Positions 11,500 to 23,399 of a DNA stretch of 64,000 nt are shown here, piece by piece. The position numbers and the translations under genes were made by a program. Every line of letters starts with the position of its first letter. Within the stretch, counting starts at the first letter, position 1. The DNA is taken from NCBI GenBank assembly GCA_963922205.1, contig CAWUHX010000100.1:1042884-1106883 (forward strand). Direction: 5' to 3'. The notes under the pieces were generated by a model that was given only the letters and a program-made list of their open reading frames with translations, ran no database searches and had not been told where the DNA came from. Origin of the DNA: Romanomermis culicivorax (taxonomy: Eukaryota > Nematoda > Enoplea > Mermithida > Mermithidae).

Positions 11500-12250
11500 C
11501 ATGGAAGCAGCAACTCCACATCAAGTACCATTTGACCAATGCCTAAGTTCCATTTGATGGATGTCAACAAGCAACTCAAGGATGCAGAAAAGAACCAGAT
11601 TATGTAAGTGCATCTGGGAGCCAAGACTATATGACCATTCAATCATTTGCCGACTATGGGTCAGATCTGGACAATGTGGTACAATGAGTTTTATGTCATC
11701 ATTGCAATCTTAGAGCAGCCGACACTGCAACCCATCACATTTTACCAGTTCTGAACATCCAAGCAAAGAAAAGATGAATCAACATTGGAATTCCTCAGCT
11801 GGCTACAAACTTTACAAGCTGATTGTAAATACAATAATTTCAATGCTGACACTGACCTCCCCTACATGCTTCCCCGAAATTTATATTCACAGGACAGTCA
11901 GAAACGGTTATTTTTGTCACATGCGGCCATGCTGAACGTTTAGGTAAACATTGTACTGGCCACCAAAAGTGTCGAAAGTTCATCCGCACCCCTCTGGGGG
12001 GGATTCAACAAGTGTCCACGCCATCCACAATAATAGTCATCGTGAAAACAACAGATACCTCAAACATGGTCGAGATCAATCACCGAATCGATCAATTCAC
12101 CCGCAACCACCTATGAGGTCGAAGCATTGCCCCGGCTGCAGTTCGACATGTCATACATATCTATCACCCAATTGCAAAGCAAAGGACAGCAAATGTTAAG
12201 ATTGTGGTTGTAAGCGACATTTTGCAAAGTATTGCAAGTGACATCAAGGC
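11500..12250 (+). pseudogene. gag: Gypsy-1 gag remnant with zinc knuckles
   Basis: Gag is the retroelement capsid and RNA-packaging protein. Translation in shifting frames gives the Gypsy-type phrase LEFLSWLQTLQADCKY and then, near 12125-12240, two Cys/His clusters. The first starts CPGCSSTCH. The second keeps the CX2CX4HX4C spacing of a nucleocapsid zinc knuckle (key residues C, C, H in RHFAKYC, C) but has a stop codon inside the finger. Several other stops and frame changes mark it as dead. The start is not identifiable. Confidence 0.6.
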
Positions 12251-12779
12251 AACTAGCCAAATTGATTGAATGATGAAGGGAATGCCATCAGGATGATCCA
12301 CTTTTGAAGTGTTATGCATAGCGCTGCCACCTCCTAGGGATGTACATTTCGTGTTGTCCATCCAAATGGAAAAGACTGTTACACCAGTGGTATTGTCCAT
12401 TCAGGAGGCAAAGCTTCATTGTTGCCACATTTGCTCTACATGAAATGGATTTGAGTGCCACTCAGCAAATTGAATGTTTGATTGTACAGCTTTAATAATA
12501 GCGAAATTGCCAGTCTTAGGGGACAGTTTACTGCCACAATTGAATACAATAGTGGCTGAGCAACCTGGGGTACTGATACAATGGAGACATCACAATTGGT
12601 CGTCAATGGAGCCACATGATAAATCAACTCTGTACAACCTATTGATTCAACACCACCAGCTGCTGCAGTCCAGCCAGTGCAAAGTATGCCTGCCGCGAGT
12701 CACAAATACCTCACTGATATTGCCTGCGACTTCCCGATACTCATGGCTGACAGCATAAGAAAGTTTCCAGACTTTGAGC

Positions 12780-14981
12780 ATCATATTACGCTTACAGATG
12801 ACACCATTCCCATAGTCTGACCAGTCAGACAAGTGATGGTTACTCCCTGTGCTGCAGTTGAGAAAGAAGTTGAACAAATGGTCACTGATGACATTTGGGA
12901 ACGAGTTACAACATATAGCACATGGGTTCTCAACCTCATTATGGTTCCGAATTCTAATGGGGGAATTCGGATTATGATGGATTTCTTGCCTCTTAATAAC
13001 TTTGTTGTTCCAGAATGCCATCTACTGCCACAAATCAAAGATTTATAAGTGCAGCTGCAAGGAGCCATGATGTTCACCAAGCTCGACTTGTTGAAGGGGT
13101 ATTTCCACATCACATTGCTGCCTGAGTCTCATCTGCTTATGATGACAATTGCGTCATATGGTTTGTTCCAATACTAATGCTTGCTGATGAGATTAACAGA
13201 CACCACCTCTGTGTTGCACATGCTTGTCGGATGTGAAAGGTGCATCAGCTACATCAATGACATATTGATGTATGGTTCCACAGCCACGCAACACAATGAA
13301 TGACTATGAGCTGTGCTGCAATGCCGCAGTGACAAAGATTTCTTTCTCAACATCATGAAATGTCAATTTGCCATCATGGATGTTCCATTCTTAGGACATT
13401 TGATATCAAGCTCCTGCATCAAGCCCATCCCAAAGAGCCTTGATGTGATCCAAAATATGCCGATCTCGCAGTTGATCATCAATGTCTGCAGTTTCCTTGG
13501 ATAAATCAGCTACGTCTGCAAGTTTTCCCTGCATCTTGCCGATCATGCCAAGTCACTCTAGCATTTGACTTGACGTCCAAGCAAATCAAATTTGAATGGA
13601 GTGATGAATGTACAACCACATTCAACAAATTAAAATCACTGGTAATGAATGATTTACAACTAGCAATATTTGATCCAGGTCATCTGACTTTTTTAGCCAC
13701 TGACACATCTAAAATTGGTCTCAGTGCCTTGTTGTCACAGATAGCTCGAGGATGATTAGTCCCGATTGCCTTTGCCAGCAAAATGCTTACCAACCAGGAA
13801 CAAGTTTATGCCACAAATGAAAGGGAGGCTCTAGGTTGTGTTTGCTTGGCCAAAAACTAACCTTTTACTTGGCCAAAAATTTACACTGATCACAGATCAC
13901 CAAGCTCTTGTTTTGATATTGATGCAATCCAGCAGTGGATGCAAAGTCCACAAATTGATTGATGGCGTGCACGAATAGCCGAATTTAACTACAAAATTTC
14001 AACACAAGCCAGGGTCAGACAATGTCATCCCCAACATGCTATCTCGGTTGATGCAACTGCTGCCTGTAAAAGTCAATTCAATTGCTGCTGAAAATTTCTC
14101 ACTCAAGATATTTCGAACAGCTACCTTCAGGGATGACATCTTGTGCCTCATGATCAAATCAGTCAATGAATGTGGTTGGGAGGCCAACCATTGCCAAGAC
14201 AACAACCTCGCCCAGTATTTTGTTGTTCAAAATGATTTAGCAGTCAATCAAGGATTACTGCTCAAAGCCAATGGAATTGTCATGCCATCAAAGTTATGCA
14301 GACAACTGATGAACAGTATTTTCAGAGCCAAAATCAAGTAATGTGAAATGTATTGGTGGCCCGGTATCACCACCAACATTAAAGAGACGATTCACCAATG
14401 TCAAGGATGTCAAGATTGTTAAATCAAATAACGAAGATTGTTAAATCAAATGTCAAAAGTCAAATCCACAAACAAGGATTCCAACTGATCCATTGCCACT
14501 ACCAAAAGCTGTGTGGAAAAAATGTGATTGATGTCACTGGACTATTTGCAATGGCACTGTACCAAAATCGATCCACAATTCTCATTATCCATCACCTCAA
14601 TGGGTTCCCTGAAGTTCACTAGTGCCCCAACCACACTGCTGAAAGGATGATCAAATTCTTGACTGAACTCTTTGCCCTTTATTGTAATCCTACTGTTCTT
14701 GTTTCAGTCAATGGGCCTGAATATCGCTCAGATGCATTCACGGAATTCCTCTTGAAGCGTGACATACAGCATCATGTGATGCCCACTTACCATCTGCAGT
14801 CAAACGGCAAAGTAAATGTATTCAATAGCTCACTAAAGTTCCATGCCCAGGCAATCGATACCTCAAATAAGCCTTTTACTGCAGCAATTACTGAACTATT
14901 GGCTCGATTCTGTGCAAAATGCCCGAATCCCAAAATGAAGTCACCCGCAGAGATGATGCTCAATCAACCACATAGCATTTG
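12780..14981 (+). pseudogene. pol: Gypsy-1 pol remnant: RT, RNase H, integrase N-terminal part
   Basis: Pol copies the element RNA and integrates the cDNA. RT motifs are recognisable: VLNLIMVPNSNGGIRIMMDF (12930s), FTKLDLLKGYFHI (13070s), and the catalytic box as YINDIL near 13250 in place of YIDD. FLGHLI and the thumb follow. RNase H begins at LTFLATDTSKIGLSALL (13680s). The integrase zinc finger (CQGCQDC, 14400) and core (VNGPEYRSDAF, then SNGKVNVFN) end at about 14981, where the hAT element is inserted. Stops occur throughout. The D-to-N change in the RT box would abolish catalysis. Confidence 0.75.
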
Positions 14982-15082
14982 CAGGGCCATTCTTAGGGGG
15001 TTGGGTGAACTGGGCGGCCACCCAGGGCCGCTAAAATTTTATAGTGTATGCTTGAAGAATGCCTTTTTTAGTCGCCCTTAAT

Positions 15083-16690
15083 AAGATTTTCTACTAGTTT
15101 ATTAGAAAATGCCCCGATGGGGCAGCAAAAAGAAGAATAAACTTGCCTGGATAGTCACCAAGCCAGAGAAAGAAGTGGAATAGATTTTTGAGAACTTGGG
15201 TTAAAGTTGGAAAAAACTCACTTTCATTATATTAGATTTTCATTCTTTCTCAAAAAAATATTCCATGTCTGTGAAAAATTACATTCTGCAGCATCGTGCA
15301 TTTTGTCCTTCCCCTGGCATGACTACAGTAACACTTTTCTATATGAAAATTATACGCACATGACTTCAAGTGTAAAGAAATGGTAAGCCAATAGCATTCT
15401 AACTACCAACCCATTCAAAACTTTCGCCTCTCACACTAGCTGAAAAATAGTGAGGAGATTAGTTGCACTAACCCATCATGAAGATAATCTCAACATCCCG
15501 ATTAGATTGATGATCCTGAGTCTGAGCTATGTCCAAATTATTTTCCTCCAGTGCACAAACAATATTTACTTCATGATTAACTGATACTGAAGTTTAAGTT
15601 TGAGTTTAGTTTGGGAATTGCACAAATATCTGAAAATGTTAGTGCAACCCGACAGCTCAAGCTGGGGATAATCTTGACATCAAGCTCCTTTTAGTCCTGA
15701 TGACATTCAAATTATACTGAACTTGAGATCAAATGGGGTCGCCTTTTTGTTTGAGATAATCTTGAGCTCGATCCCAGACCCTTTTAGCGCAACTGGGCCT
15801 TGGTTGCAGTTATTGGGCATTGATTTGCGAATGGGAGAACAGGGTAGAGCAAAGAAAAATGCTCCTGGTTCAGCCATGCCTATATTAAGGGTGTGGGCCA
15901 AATCCCGTACCTGGTTCTCCCCCACTATACTTGCACTCCCACAGCAACACTAGGACTTTTTTAAAAGCAGTATGGAAGCAACAGGGATGGGTGAAATTGC
16001 TTCCCGTCTGCCATCCCGCGAAAAGCTTGCGCTGTTTCTGCAAATTTCAGGTTAAATCCAAAAACTGTGAATGATGCTATTCTGTTGAATAGTTAAATAG
16101 AGGAGAATAAATTTATTTATAGCTTGTAATCAGTAGAACTTATGGAGTAAATTCTACACAATATTTTATATAAAATGAGTCAATTAAACATATCTTACAC
16201 AATCGATTTAGTTCTAAGCAGACCTTGCACTGTAGCCTTTTCTAAAAAACTGAGTGGGATTTCATGTGTCACTTTCCCAGAATTGATTCCTATTTTATTG
16301 ACACTCAAAATAGCAAAAAACTTCAATGCAGTTGGTAGCATACATGTGTGAGGGAGGACATGGGGGGAACAAACTACCCAAAGGGTTCTCAAACTGGAAA
16401 ATTTGTTATGAAAAAATTTTTTGGTCAACTTTTGTGGATTTTTTGTCGCAAAAAACGCCAAAGAACCAAGGTCCGCCACTGTACTTTCCAAAAAATTAGA
16501 GAGATGCACATGTTTGGTAGGAAAGTGTGTTGATGCACTCAGCTGCAGAATATACTTTTTCACAGACATGGAAAAACTTTTTAAGAAAGAATGAAAATCT
16601 CATATAAAGAAAGTGAATCTTTTCCAACTTTGACCCGAGTTCTCAAAATTCTAGTCCACTTCTTTTTCTAGCATGGCAACTATGGCAATT
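15083..16690. mobile_element. Long-TIR palindromic element, copy 2, inside hAT
   Basis: The element starts near TTTCTACTAGTTTATTAG and ends near CTAGCATGGCAACTATGG. Left and right arms are inverted copies over about 170 bp (AGAAGTGGAATAGATTTTTG against AGAAGTGGACTAGAATTTTG, through to the TTCTGCAGC core). The interior matches 6640-7600 of copy 1 along its length. About 85 bp of the outer right arm present in copy 1 is missing here. It splits the hAT 5' end from its transposase. No coding frame belongs to it. Confidence 0.65.
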
Positions 16691-16699
16691 GTTGATCAT

Positions 16700-18705
16700 C
16701 GGTGATTATATTATTCACTCACTTGGATTCAGTTCTTTGCTTTTGTTGCAAATTGTTTTCCGATTCACCATCCAAAAAATTATGCAGCTCAGGCTACAAT
16801 AAATGGAAGCACTTGGCACTTGGGAAAAATTCTTTCTCAACATGAATTGTCAATTAAGCATATAGACTGTTTCCAAAGCTGGTTAGAAATGGAATGTCGA
16901 CTGCATAAAAATCAGACAATTGATCGACAATCTGAGTTACTTATTAATTCCAAAAAGCAGCACTAGTGTGGTGCTCTTGAGTGATTATTATCTATTATTC
17001 TGTTTCTTGGGCAGAGAAACATGTCATTGCGTGGCTCACACAAACAGCTTGGCAGCTCGAAAAAACGAAATTTTTTGGGTTTAGTTGAACTGTTGGCAAA
17101 GTATGATCCTGTTCTTTCTGAACATTTGAGACGCATTAAAAATGGAAAAATAACAGATCACTACCTCGGAATTCATATTCAAAACAAATTCGTTGAGCTA
17201 ATTGGTGCAAAAATTTTGGAAACTATTTGCACTCATATTACTAAATCGAAGTATTACTCAGTTATTCTTGACTGCACTCCAGACATTAGTCATCAGGAGC
17301 AAATGAGCATTGTTATTCCCTACATTAGCTGTAAAAAAAGGAGTTGAAATACATGAGCTCTGTATTTGTTTTTTGCCTATTAACAATAGCACAGGAAAGG
17401 GTTTATTGGATGCTTCCTTGGATAAGCTTAAAGAGCTAAAAATTCCTTTAGCAGACTGTTGTGGCCAAGAATATGGCAATGGTGTCAACATGTGAGGCCA
17501 AAATAAAGGTGTTCAGGCCTAAATCTTCCAGGAAAACCCTAAGGCCTTTTTTGTTCCCTGTGAGTGTCACAGTTGGAATTTAGCTCTCAGTGACATGGAA
17601 AAATCATCAACTACAGCCAAATTGCTTTTTGGCATTGTTCAGCAGATTTATGTTTTATTTTCTGCTTTAACTCAATGGTCGAACATTTTCAAGAAGCATG
17701 TTAAAGGTTTAACGATTAAGCCATTGTCTGATACCAGATGTCAGTGTAGAATGGAGGGCATGCCATTCAGTTTCAGATTGGTGATGTCTATGATGCAATG
17801 GTGGAAATATCTGAAACAGCTAATGATCCCAAGTGTAAATCCGAATCATCAGCTCTGGCAAAAGAAATTAAAAGCTTTATGTTTCTTATAACTTTGTGCA
17901 TTTAGTATGATATTCTGGATCAGTTTAATCTTGTTAGCAAATTGATGCAAAGTCCAAATATGAACAATAATGCTGCTTTGCAATTAATCAAAAATATGAC
18001 TTTGTTTTTGAACAAGTTCAAGGAAACTGGTTTTGAAAGTTCGACAGTTATGGCAAAAGAATTAGCTATTGAACTTGAAATGGATGCGTGCTTTCCACCC
18101 CATCATCACTTCCTCAAAAAAAAGTGAAAAAACAATTTTCTTATGAGTCAAATGATGAGCCTATTCATGATCCAGAAACAAACTATCACGTTAACTTTTT
18201 TAATGTCCTACTCAATCAAGCCTTGATGTGACTAAAGAGCATTTTCAGAAAATTAATAGCTTTAATTGGGCTTTTGGATTTCTTTTCAACATACCAATGC
18301 TAAAAACAATGATGATTTATCAAACAAGTGTAAAGATCTAGCAATTTTGTTAGATGACTTAAATGGACTAGATTTGTACACTGAACTTGCTCATTCAATT
18401 CCAGAAATGTTAGTTTCTTCGCCACTGACTGCCTTGAAGCATTTGCTAAAAAATGGTTTCCAGTATGCTTTACCCAATGTTATGATCACCCTCTGAATTT
18501 TACTAATGATTCCCATTACAGTTGCCTCAGCAGAACGTTCTTTTTCAAAATTAAATTTGATTAAAACGTACTTACGACTATGACTGTATCTCACCTTAAT
18601 GCTTAGCTCTTATTTCAATTGAAAATAGTCTCTCTTCATCTTTGGACTTTTTTCAGTTGATAGCACAATTTGCTGCTCAAAAAGCTAGGAAAATTGCACT
18701 GTTAT
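16700..18705 (+). pseudogene. hAT transposase remnant (ZMYM1/DUF4371-like)
   Basis: The hAT transposase is a DDE-type cut-and-paste recombinase. The fragments resemble the DUF4371/zinc-finger MYM-type-1-like branch. Near 16830-17010 there is an HxxH-like segment and a LAEQN-like phrase (here LGQRNMSLRGS). At 17021-17340 FLGLVELLAKYDPVLSEHL and YYSVILDCTPDISHQEQMS can be read; the latter contains the first catalytic Asp region. The C-terminal dimerisation motif appears at 18510-18620 (TVASAERSFSKLKLIKTYLR). At least six stops or frame changes separate the pieces, and the N-terminal BED/TTF part was displaced by the palindromic element. Confidence 0.75.
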
Positions 18706-18906
18706 AGCATTCAACCAGTTCATAAATGTGTTTTTTTAATAAAGTCTTTGAAAGATGAATTATGCATAGTATTTAGGTATTCTATGTATGTGAAGCTGTG
18801 AATCATCTATTACCTAAAAATAACATGGTGTATCATTATTGAAAAAAATAGAGGGCCACTAAACCTAAGTTCGCCCAGGGCAGCTAAAACCCTAAGAACG
18901 TCCCTG

Positions 18907-19180
18907 ACTGTTTGAGCCATGTCAAAGCAGCAGTGAGCCTGCCATGCTACAACCAAAAAGGTAGAAGTAATGCGTTTGCTTTGAGGAAAAATGTCAGCCA
19001 AAGCAACAAAAGCCTCGTCGTCAAGATCCATTTTTCAATATTGGTGTCAAAGTTCGCGTCCAATGACCAGCCAGCCTTATAAAGATGGGAAGTTTCCTTA
19101 CTCTGATGTTATCAAAGTCCATGATGTCATTAGCGACTATGTTTTTAAACTTTCCAACATCTGGAATGTGTGATGCATGC
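18907..19180 (+). pseudogene. Gypsy-1 integrase C-terminal remnant
   Basis: Right of the hAT element a short frame reads SAKATKASSSRSIFQYW in one phase and FFNIGVKVRVQ in another. The second resembles the FxxGDxVRVQ motif found after the integrase core of Gypsy pol proteins. Its position, next to the broken integrase and before the polypurine tract and LTR, supports this. The identification is from position plus one short motif. Confidence 0.45.
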
Positions 19181-19326
19181 GAAAATATTAACCACTGATG
19201 GTGATGAACCTTCCCGCTGATGATACCCATGAAATGATTCCCGAATTACAATGTCCCACATGTTCAACCTACGGCCTTGCTCCCTAACGATTTTTGCCCA
19301 GTTGAAACATTTTGAGAAGGGGACAG

Positions 19327-19613
19327 TGATGTGTTTGCACCTGCACATAATGCTGGTGCACGTGCATATACTTTTTGGGCATGCAAATTATGCCCACGTT
19401 TTTGTGTAGTATTTTTGGTCCACCATCGTTTTTCATGTATAAATAGTTGGGTGTTTAGCCAACTATTCATTCGTCTCCTTTCGCCTTCCTTTTCGTCTTT
19501 ATTTACCATTGTTTATATTTACAAATAAATTATGCAAATCGGCCGATACACAACGATCTACAACTACATTGTATGTATGGGCTGCCAGTAGAGGATTAAC
19601 CCATTGACCCACA
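19327..19613 (+). repeat. Gypsy-1 3' LTR
   Basis: It starts TGATGTGTTTGC immediately after a polypurine-like tract and matches 10844-11159 along its length. It shares the CATGTATAAATAG box and GCCAACTATTCATTCGTCTC. The copy differs from the 5' LTR by one 25-30 bp deletion and many substitutions, so the insertion is old. Confidence 0.7.
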
Positions 19614-19619
19614 CAATAA

Positions 19620-20629
19620 GAACAAAATGTTAACAATCAAAAAGCTGTGCACTATGAATACATTCAAATGTCACATTATCCAAAAGGCAATTTTATCCTG
19701 GTCTGCCAATCGTTTGATGCTTATGTTATGCTGAAGTCTATATTTTTACTGTACATTTGAAACGCCTGCATTTATAGCAAGGTACTCGGCTGGGCATACA
19801 ATTATAATCATGTATTTGACGATTGTATTTTCAACTCTGTGATTGTAAATTTCTCAAGTTCACTTGCACCTCTGCATATCATTTTTCCGACTAGGTGGGT
19901 GCCAGGGTCTCCAGAGAGTTTAGTTCCCTATGCACACGCATGTTCAGTTTGCATTGGACAGCCTGATATTCTTAATTGTGTACTCGGCACCTGTATACTT
20001 AATTTCGCATCATTTCACAACATTTACACCCAAAAAAGATAAAAAAGTTTAACCAAATTTTGTCAGACCACACAAAAAAATTTCCGAGTTAGAATCCTTG
20101 TGGGATCATGCAACATAGGAAGGTGCCACACAACCCCCTCGCTGGATCAATCTTAAGGTTGAACGTATGATTACCTGCTGAACTATTCGTACATTTGCAT
20201 TTTGGGAAGGATGTGGAAATTTCTGCCTTTCATTTTTGCACTTCACAGTGAAATTGATTTTTGTGACTTTGTGTACAAGAGTGTCGTTTTTCAGCCATTT
20301 TTTTCATTTTTATATCAATATTCGGGAACCCTTCTTATTTTTGTTAGAGCACAATCCACCAACAAAAAACCTTGATTCACTTCGCTTAACTATGTTAGAA
20401 CACGTAAATATGCAGTTTGGGGCATATGTTTACATGTAAAAGTTTTCGGGCGAGAGGCTGAAATATTAGGTGGATCTCCACCCGCCCCCTCATAGTGTAT
20501 AGTTTGGGCTGCTCATGTCCCCAGGCCTCATTTGACTGTGTGGCACACCTGTGTTACATGTATTATGTTGGTTACCCAGATAATAGCTCATAAACTCAGA
20601 GTAAAAAAGCACTGGTGGAATCATGCATG
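19620..20629. other. No feature recognised
   Basis: Unique-looking AT-rich interval in a host-gene intron. Frames of 60-70 codons here have no motif and no consistent splice sites. Confidence 0.35.
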
Positions 20630-20740
20630 AAGCTGCAGAATATACTTTTTCAAGGAAAGAAAACGCAAAAATGTCCATTTACCACTTCTTAAAGTGACCC
20701 ATCGGGGCATTTTCCAATAAACTAGTTTAGAATATTCCGC
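20630..20740 (-). mobile_element. Solo end of the palindromic element family
   Basis: On the reverse strand it reads from CTAAACTAGTTTATTGGAAA through TCACTTTAAGAAGTGG and AATGGACATTTTTG to GTATATTCTGCAGC. It matches the outer left arm of copy 1 (6035-6265). No partner arm lies nearby, so it is a truncated copy or solo terminus. Confidence 0.55.
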
Positions 20741-20944
20741 TTGCAGTGATGGAATTTACTTCATACTCTACTGTTAACAACCATATTACGAATATACAGT
20801 CTGATTAGACAAAAGGCCAAGGGAATCAAGAAAAATAAACTCAGTCTGAGGTGATATATATTTAGCTCATTTCTTATCAACCTCACAGCAAGAAATTCCA
20901 GCAACTATAACTGCTATAACAGGATGAAGTAGCTCTTTTGAGAT

Positions 20945-21125
20945 TAGTGAAGGGCTTCCTGGGTGGCGCAGGAGCTCTCCCACCATTGGTCAGTGTCGGG
21001 GCAGGTGTGACCATCCCGATCAGGTTTCAGCAAAAACGACTGGGTTCAGAACCCGTGGATTGGCTGAAACATCAACTCTAGGGTGGAATGTTGTATGTTG
21101 CCATGCCATACAACAGGATTGACCT
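20945..21125 (+). repeat. tRNA-derived SINE-like unit
   Basis: The unit has a polymerase III A-box-like GGGTGGCGCAGGAGC at 20961-20975 and, about 65 bp later, a B-box-like TGGGTTCAGAACCCG at 21041-21055. A GC-rich segment outside tRNA proportions lies between them. This fits a tRNA-related SINE head. No second copy is seen in this window and no obvious tail, so family membership is unproven. Confidence 0.4.
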
Positions 21126-21129
21126 TGAA

Positions 21130-21980
21130 GCAATTGTAAAAGTTTCCCTAGGATTCCTTTTACGGGTCAAAAATGGCATCCTCGTTTAGTGATCTGAACC
21201 AGGAAAACCATGGAGTTAGAAATAAAACGTAACGAATCTGTGTCTCATTGCACATGACCAAAAGACAAAGATGTCCAGTGCAAAACATCGATGTAGTAGG
21301 CACACGAAACCATCGAAAAGTCGATTTAAAATGAGGTAAAAACTTGTCATCTGAAAACATGGATTATTTTCTATATTGAAATGTTTCTGATGCTAAAAAT
21401 GATGGAAAATAAAACGAGTGAAAACGAAAAAACTCCACATCTAACACCGATTTTCTCAACAGATTGCAAACCCTGATTTGTTATCCTCCTACCACAGAAA
21501 AAGTTATGAGACCTCAATAATTCGTGTAATTCAAATGATTGTTGTATAGTTAGACTACACAATTTTAATTGAAAAAGTGCAGCAAGCACATGGCATAATC
21601 AGCAATGCACAAATCTTACTCCAATGTATTCCCAGACCCCAAAGTACATTCCTTCAAATCCAAACTATGGAAAAATTTTTGAATAAGAATTATCCATAAG
21701 TTGTGAAGGTTTCTTCTACTAGACCATTTTTTTCAGATGTGCCTCAGAATGCGAAGGAATTCGAAGGCAAAAAACCTCCATCAAATGCCGAAGTTTTCCC
21801 TTCTAGCAATCAACTAGGAAGGAAAAGTAATCGAACACTTATGCTGCAGGTTTATTATTTCTAAGAGTGTCTTTGCGTTCAGATACCATTAATAATAGAG
21901 TTACAAAATTGCTGACTGAGAATAACTTCAACTAAACTGCAACAAACTGCTTGGCAAGTGCTCCAGAACTATTAGATTAT
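21130..21980. other. No feature recognised
   Basis: Intronic AT-rich sequence between the SINE-like unit and the TSR-like exon. No motif-bearing frame is visible. Confidence 0.35.
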
Positions 21981-21982
21981 AC

Positions 21983-22345
21983 CTTGATAATCTATGCGTC
22001 TCGATTCAAATTTTCTTTCTCTATTCCTTCCACGTCGTTTGACATTCCGGCGAAATCGGGCAACTAAAACAGCTCCCGGCTGAACAGCTGCTGGACACGG
22101 AAGGTAATTGGGGCACGGTTGGATTCTCAAAAGCAGGACACAATCGTTTGGCGGATCTCCCAAAGACGTGACTAGCAATGTTCGGTCTAGCGAAGGGTCG
22201 CTGGCGGTCTTCAATTTGCGTAATTTTCGGATGGATGTGGCGGGGAAATTTCTGGCGAAAATAGTCGAAGAACTGGGATCGCCGCATGTTTTCCAGCAAG
22301 GGCTTAGTTTTTTCCAAGTTTCGGTGTAAGGGCATGGCGAAGAAA
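21983..22345 (-). CDS. Cysteine-rich, TSP1-like exon of the host membrane protein
   Basis: On the minus strand a strong acceptor (TTATGACTTTCAG) and a donor (CAAG then GTATAATC) bound a 363-bp segment. One frame is open from end to end, with entry phase 1 and exit phase 1. It holds six cysteines. The start, TETWKKLSPCWKTCGDP, resembles the WxxWSPCxxTCG core of thrombospondin type 1 repeats. Later Cys lie at NDC, QPC and LPC. A basic RRNVKRRGRNRERK segment, possibly a proprotein-convertase site, follows. Phase 1-1 exons are typical of extracellular modules. The donor of the signal-peptide exon at 26904 is also phase 1. A second minus frame (22356-22021) is open for 111 codons but stops before the donor. 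Confidence 0.55.
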
Positions 22346-23399
22346 CTGAAAGTCATAAATAATTTCAGGATTTTATTTCAAATTCTACATTTTTACTCAT
22401 CTCTTGGCTTATTCTATTTCAGTTCAAAATTGTTGAAATTATGTGATTCTAAAATTGATTATAAAATCTGAGCATTTGAAACATAATGTTAGACCAATCC
22501 TGGAATATGATTTTCCTGTTTGGAATTCCTGTTCAAGGGGATACAGTTTTCTCAGGAAAAATTCATGAGCATTTTCTGAAAAGACTATTGGCTACCAGAC
22601 TTCAGATTATCGATTCAGACTACAAAAATCTAGCCTTGAGTCCCTCCAACTTTGGCGCGTTTGTACGGATCTTCGTTATTATTATCTTGTTATTCGCTCA
22701 AAATATTTTGATTAGACTCCTTTTTTTCACTTTGATTCGTCTTTTTGTGCACATCGAATGATCTTTACAAGCAGGATACTCAAATACTTAATTACGTGAA
22801 CACCATACTGTAGATACTTCTGAACGAAAAACAACCAAGGTAGCTGAACAGTGCACGTTTTCTACCTTAGCTGCGGTTATCCCGCTACAGCAGAAAATTT
22901 ATTAAAATATTTTTGGATTCAAAGTGAAACTGATCTCCTACAATTAGTAGCCATTTGGAAAGACCTTTTTTCATACTGACTGCGTTGCTGCATAGAAATT
23001 TTTTCTGAGTTAATGTAATATTTTTCTGAAGAATTTTATAGAAATATCGGAGTTTAGCTTACGAAAGTGCAAGTCACATTGAAATCAGCATTAGTGCAAC
23101 AAAAAACATGAACGAAAATAAATTCGGACAGTATGAGTCTGTCCTGCTTATTCTCGAGGGTTGTCCTAGCGTTGATTTTATTTAAAAACTCAGAAAGCGT
23201 GTTACGATACTCAAGGATTATGTCGAATGGAGTATCTCTGATGATAAGGGTAGTTATAAACGGTTCTGTGACTATAAACAAGTTCCAGAAAGTTCAGCTC
23301 TGACCCAAACTGACATTTGAAGTCATGTATCGAAAGTTTCAGGCCCAATTCAGAAGTGCAGTCGCCGAACAAAAATCCTAGGATTTTTCCCTTCTAAAT
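22346..23399. other. Intron, with a possible extra minus-strand exon
   Basis: Mostly AT-rich. A minus frame at about 23262-23060 reads protein-like (LIIRDTPFDIILEY, then CCTNADFNVTCTF), follows an acceptor-like GTCACAG and ends at a GTAAGC. Its exit phase does not match the neighbouring exon, so I list it only as a possibility. Confidence 0.25.

Larger units (their letters stand above)
14982..18906 (+). mobile_element. hAT DNA transposon inserted in Gypsy-1
   Basis: The left end reads CAGGGCCATTCTTAGGG. The right end on the reverse strand reads CAGGGACGTTCTTAGGG. CAGGG-type TIRs are characteristic of hAT elements. The inverted similarity continues (GCCCTGGGCGAAC against CTGGGCGGCCACCCAGGG). 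The flanks AGCATTTG (14974-14981) and ACTGTTTG (18907-18914) agree at 5 of 8 positions, consistent with a decayed 8-bp target duplication. Gypsy integrase sequence stops at the left edge and its C-terminal continuation resumes to the right, so hAT arrived after the retrotransposon. Confidence 0.75.
10844..19613 (+). mobile_element. Gypsy-1: degenerate Ty3/Gypsy retrotransposon, interrupted by hAT
   Basis: Direct LTRs flank, in order, a gag with zinc-knuckle remnants, RT with a YIND box, RNase H, integrase, and after the hAT insertion an integrase C-terminal part. A purine-rich GAGAAGGGGACAG directly precedes the right LTR, as expected of a polypurine tract. Without the 3.9-kb hAT insert it would be about 4.8 kb. 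Every domain has stops or frameshifts, so it cannot transpose itself. Clear target-site duplications were not found. Confidence 0.75.

Noticed and set aside
23054..23281. Minus frame with protein-like composition and a GTAAGC end, considered as an additional exon of the host gene
   Set aside because: Exit phase does not match the neighbouring exon and the upstream frame is closed; kept only as a remark.
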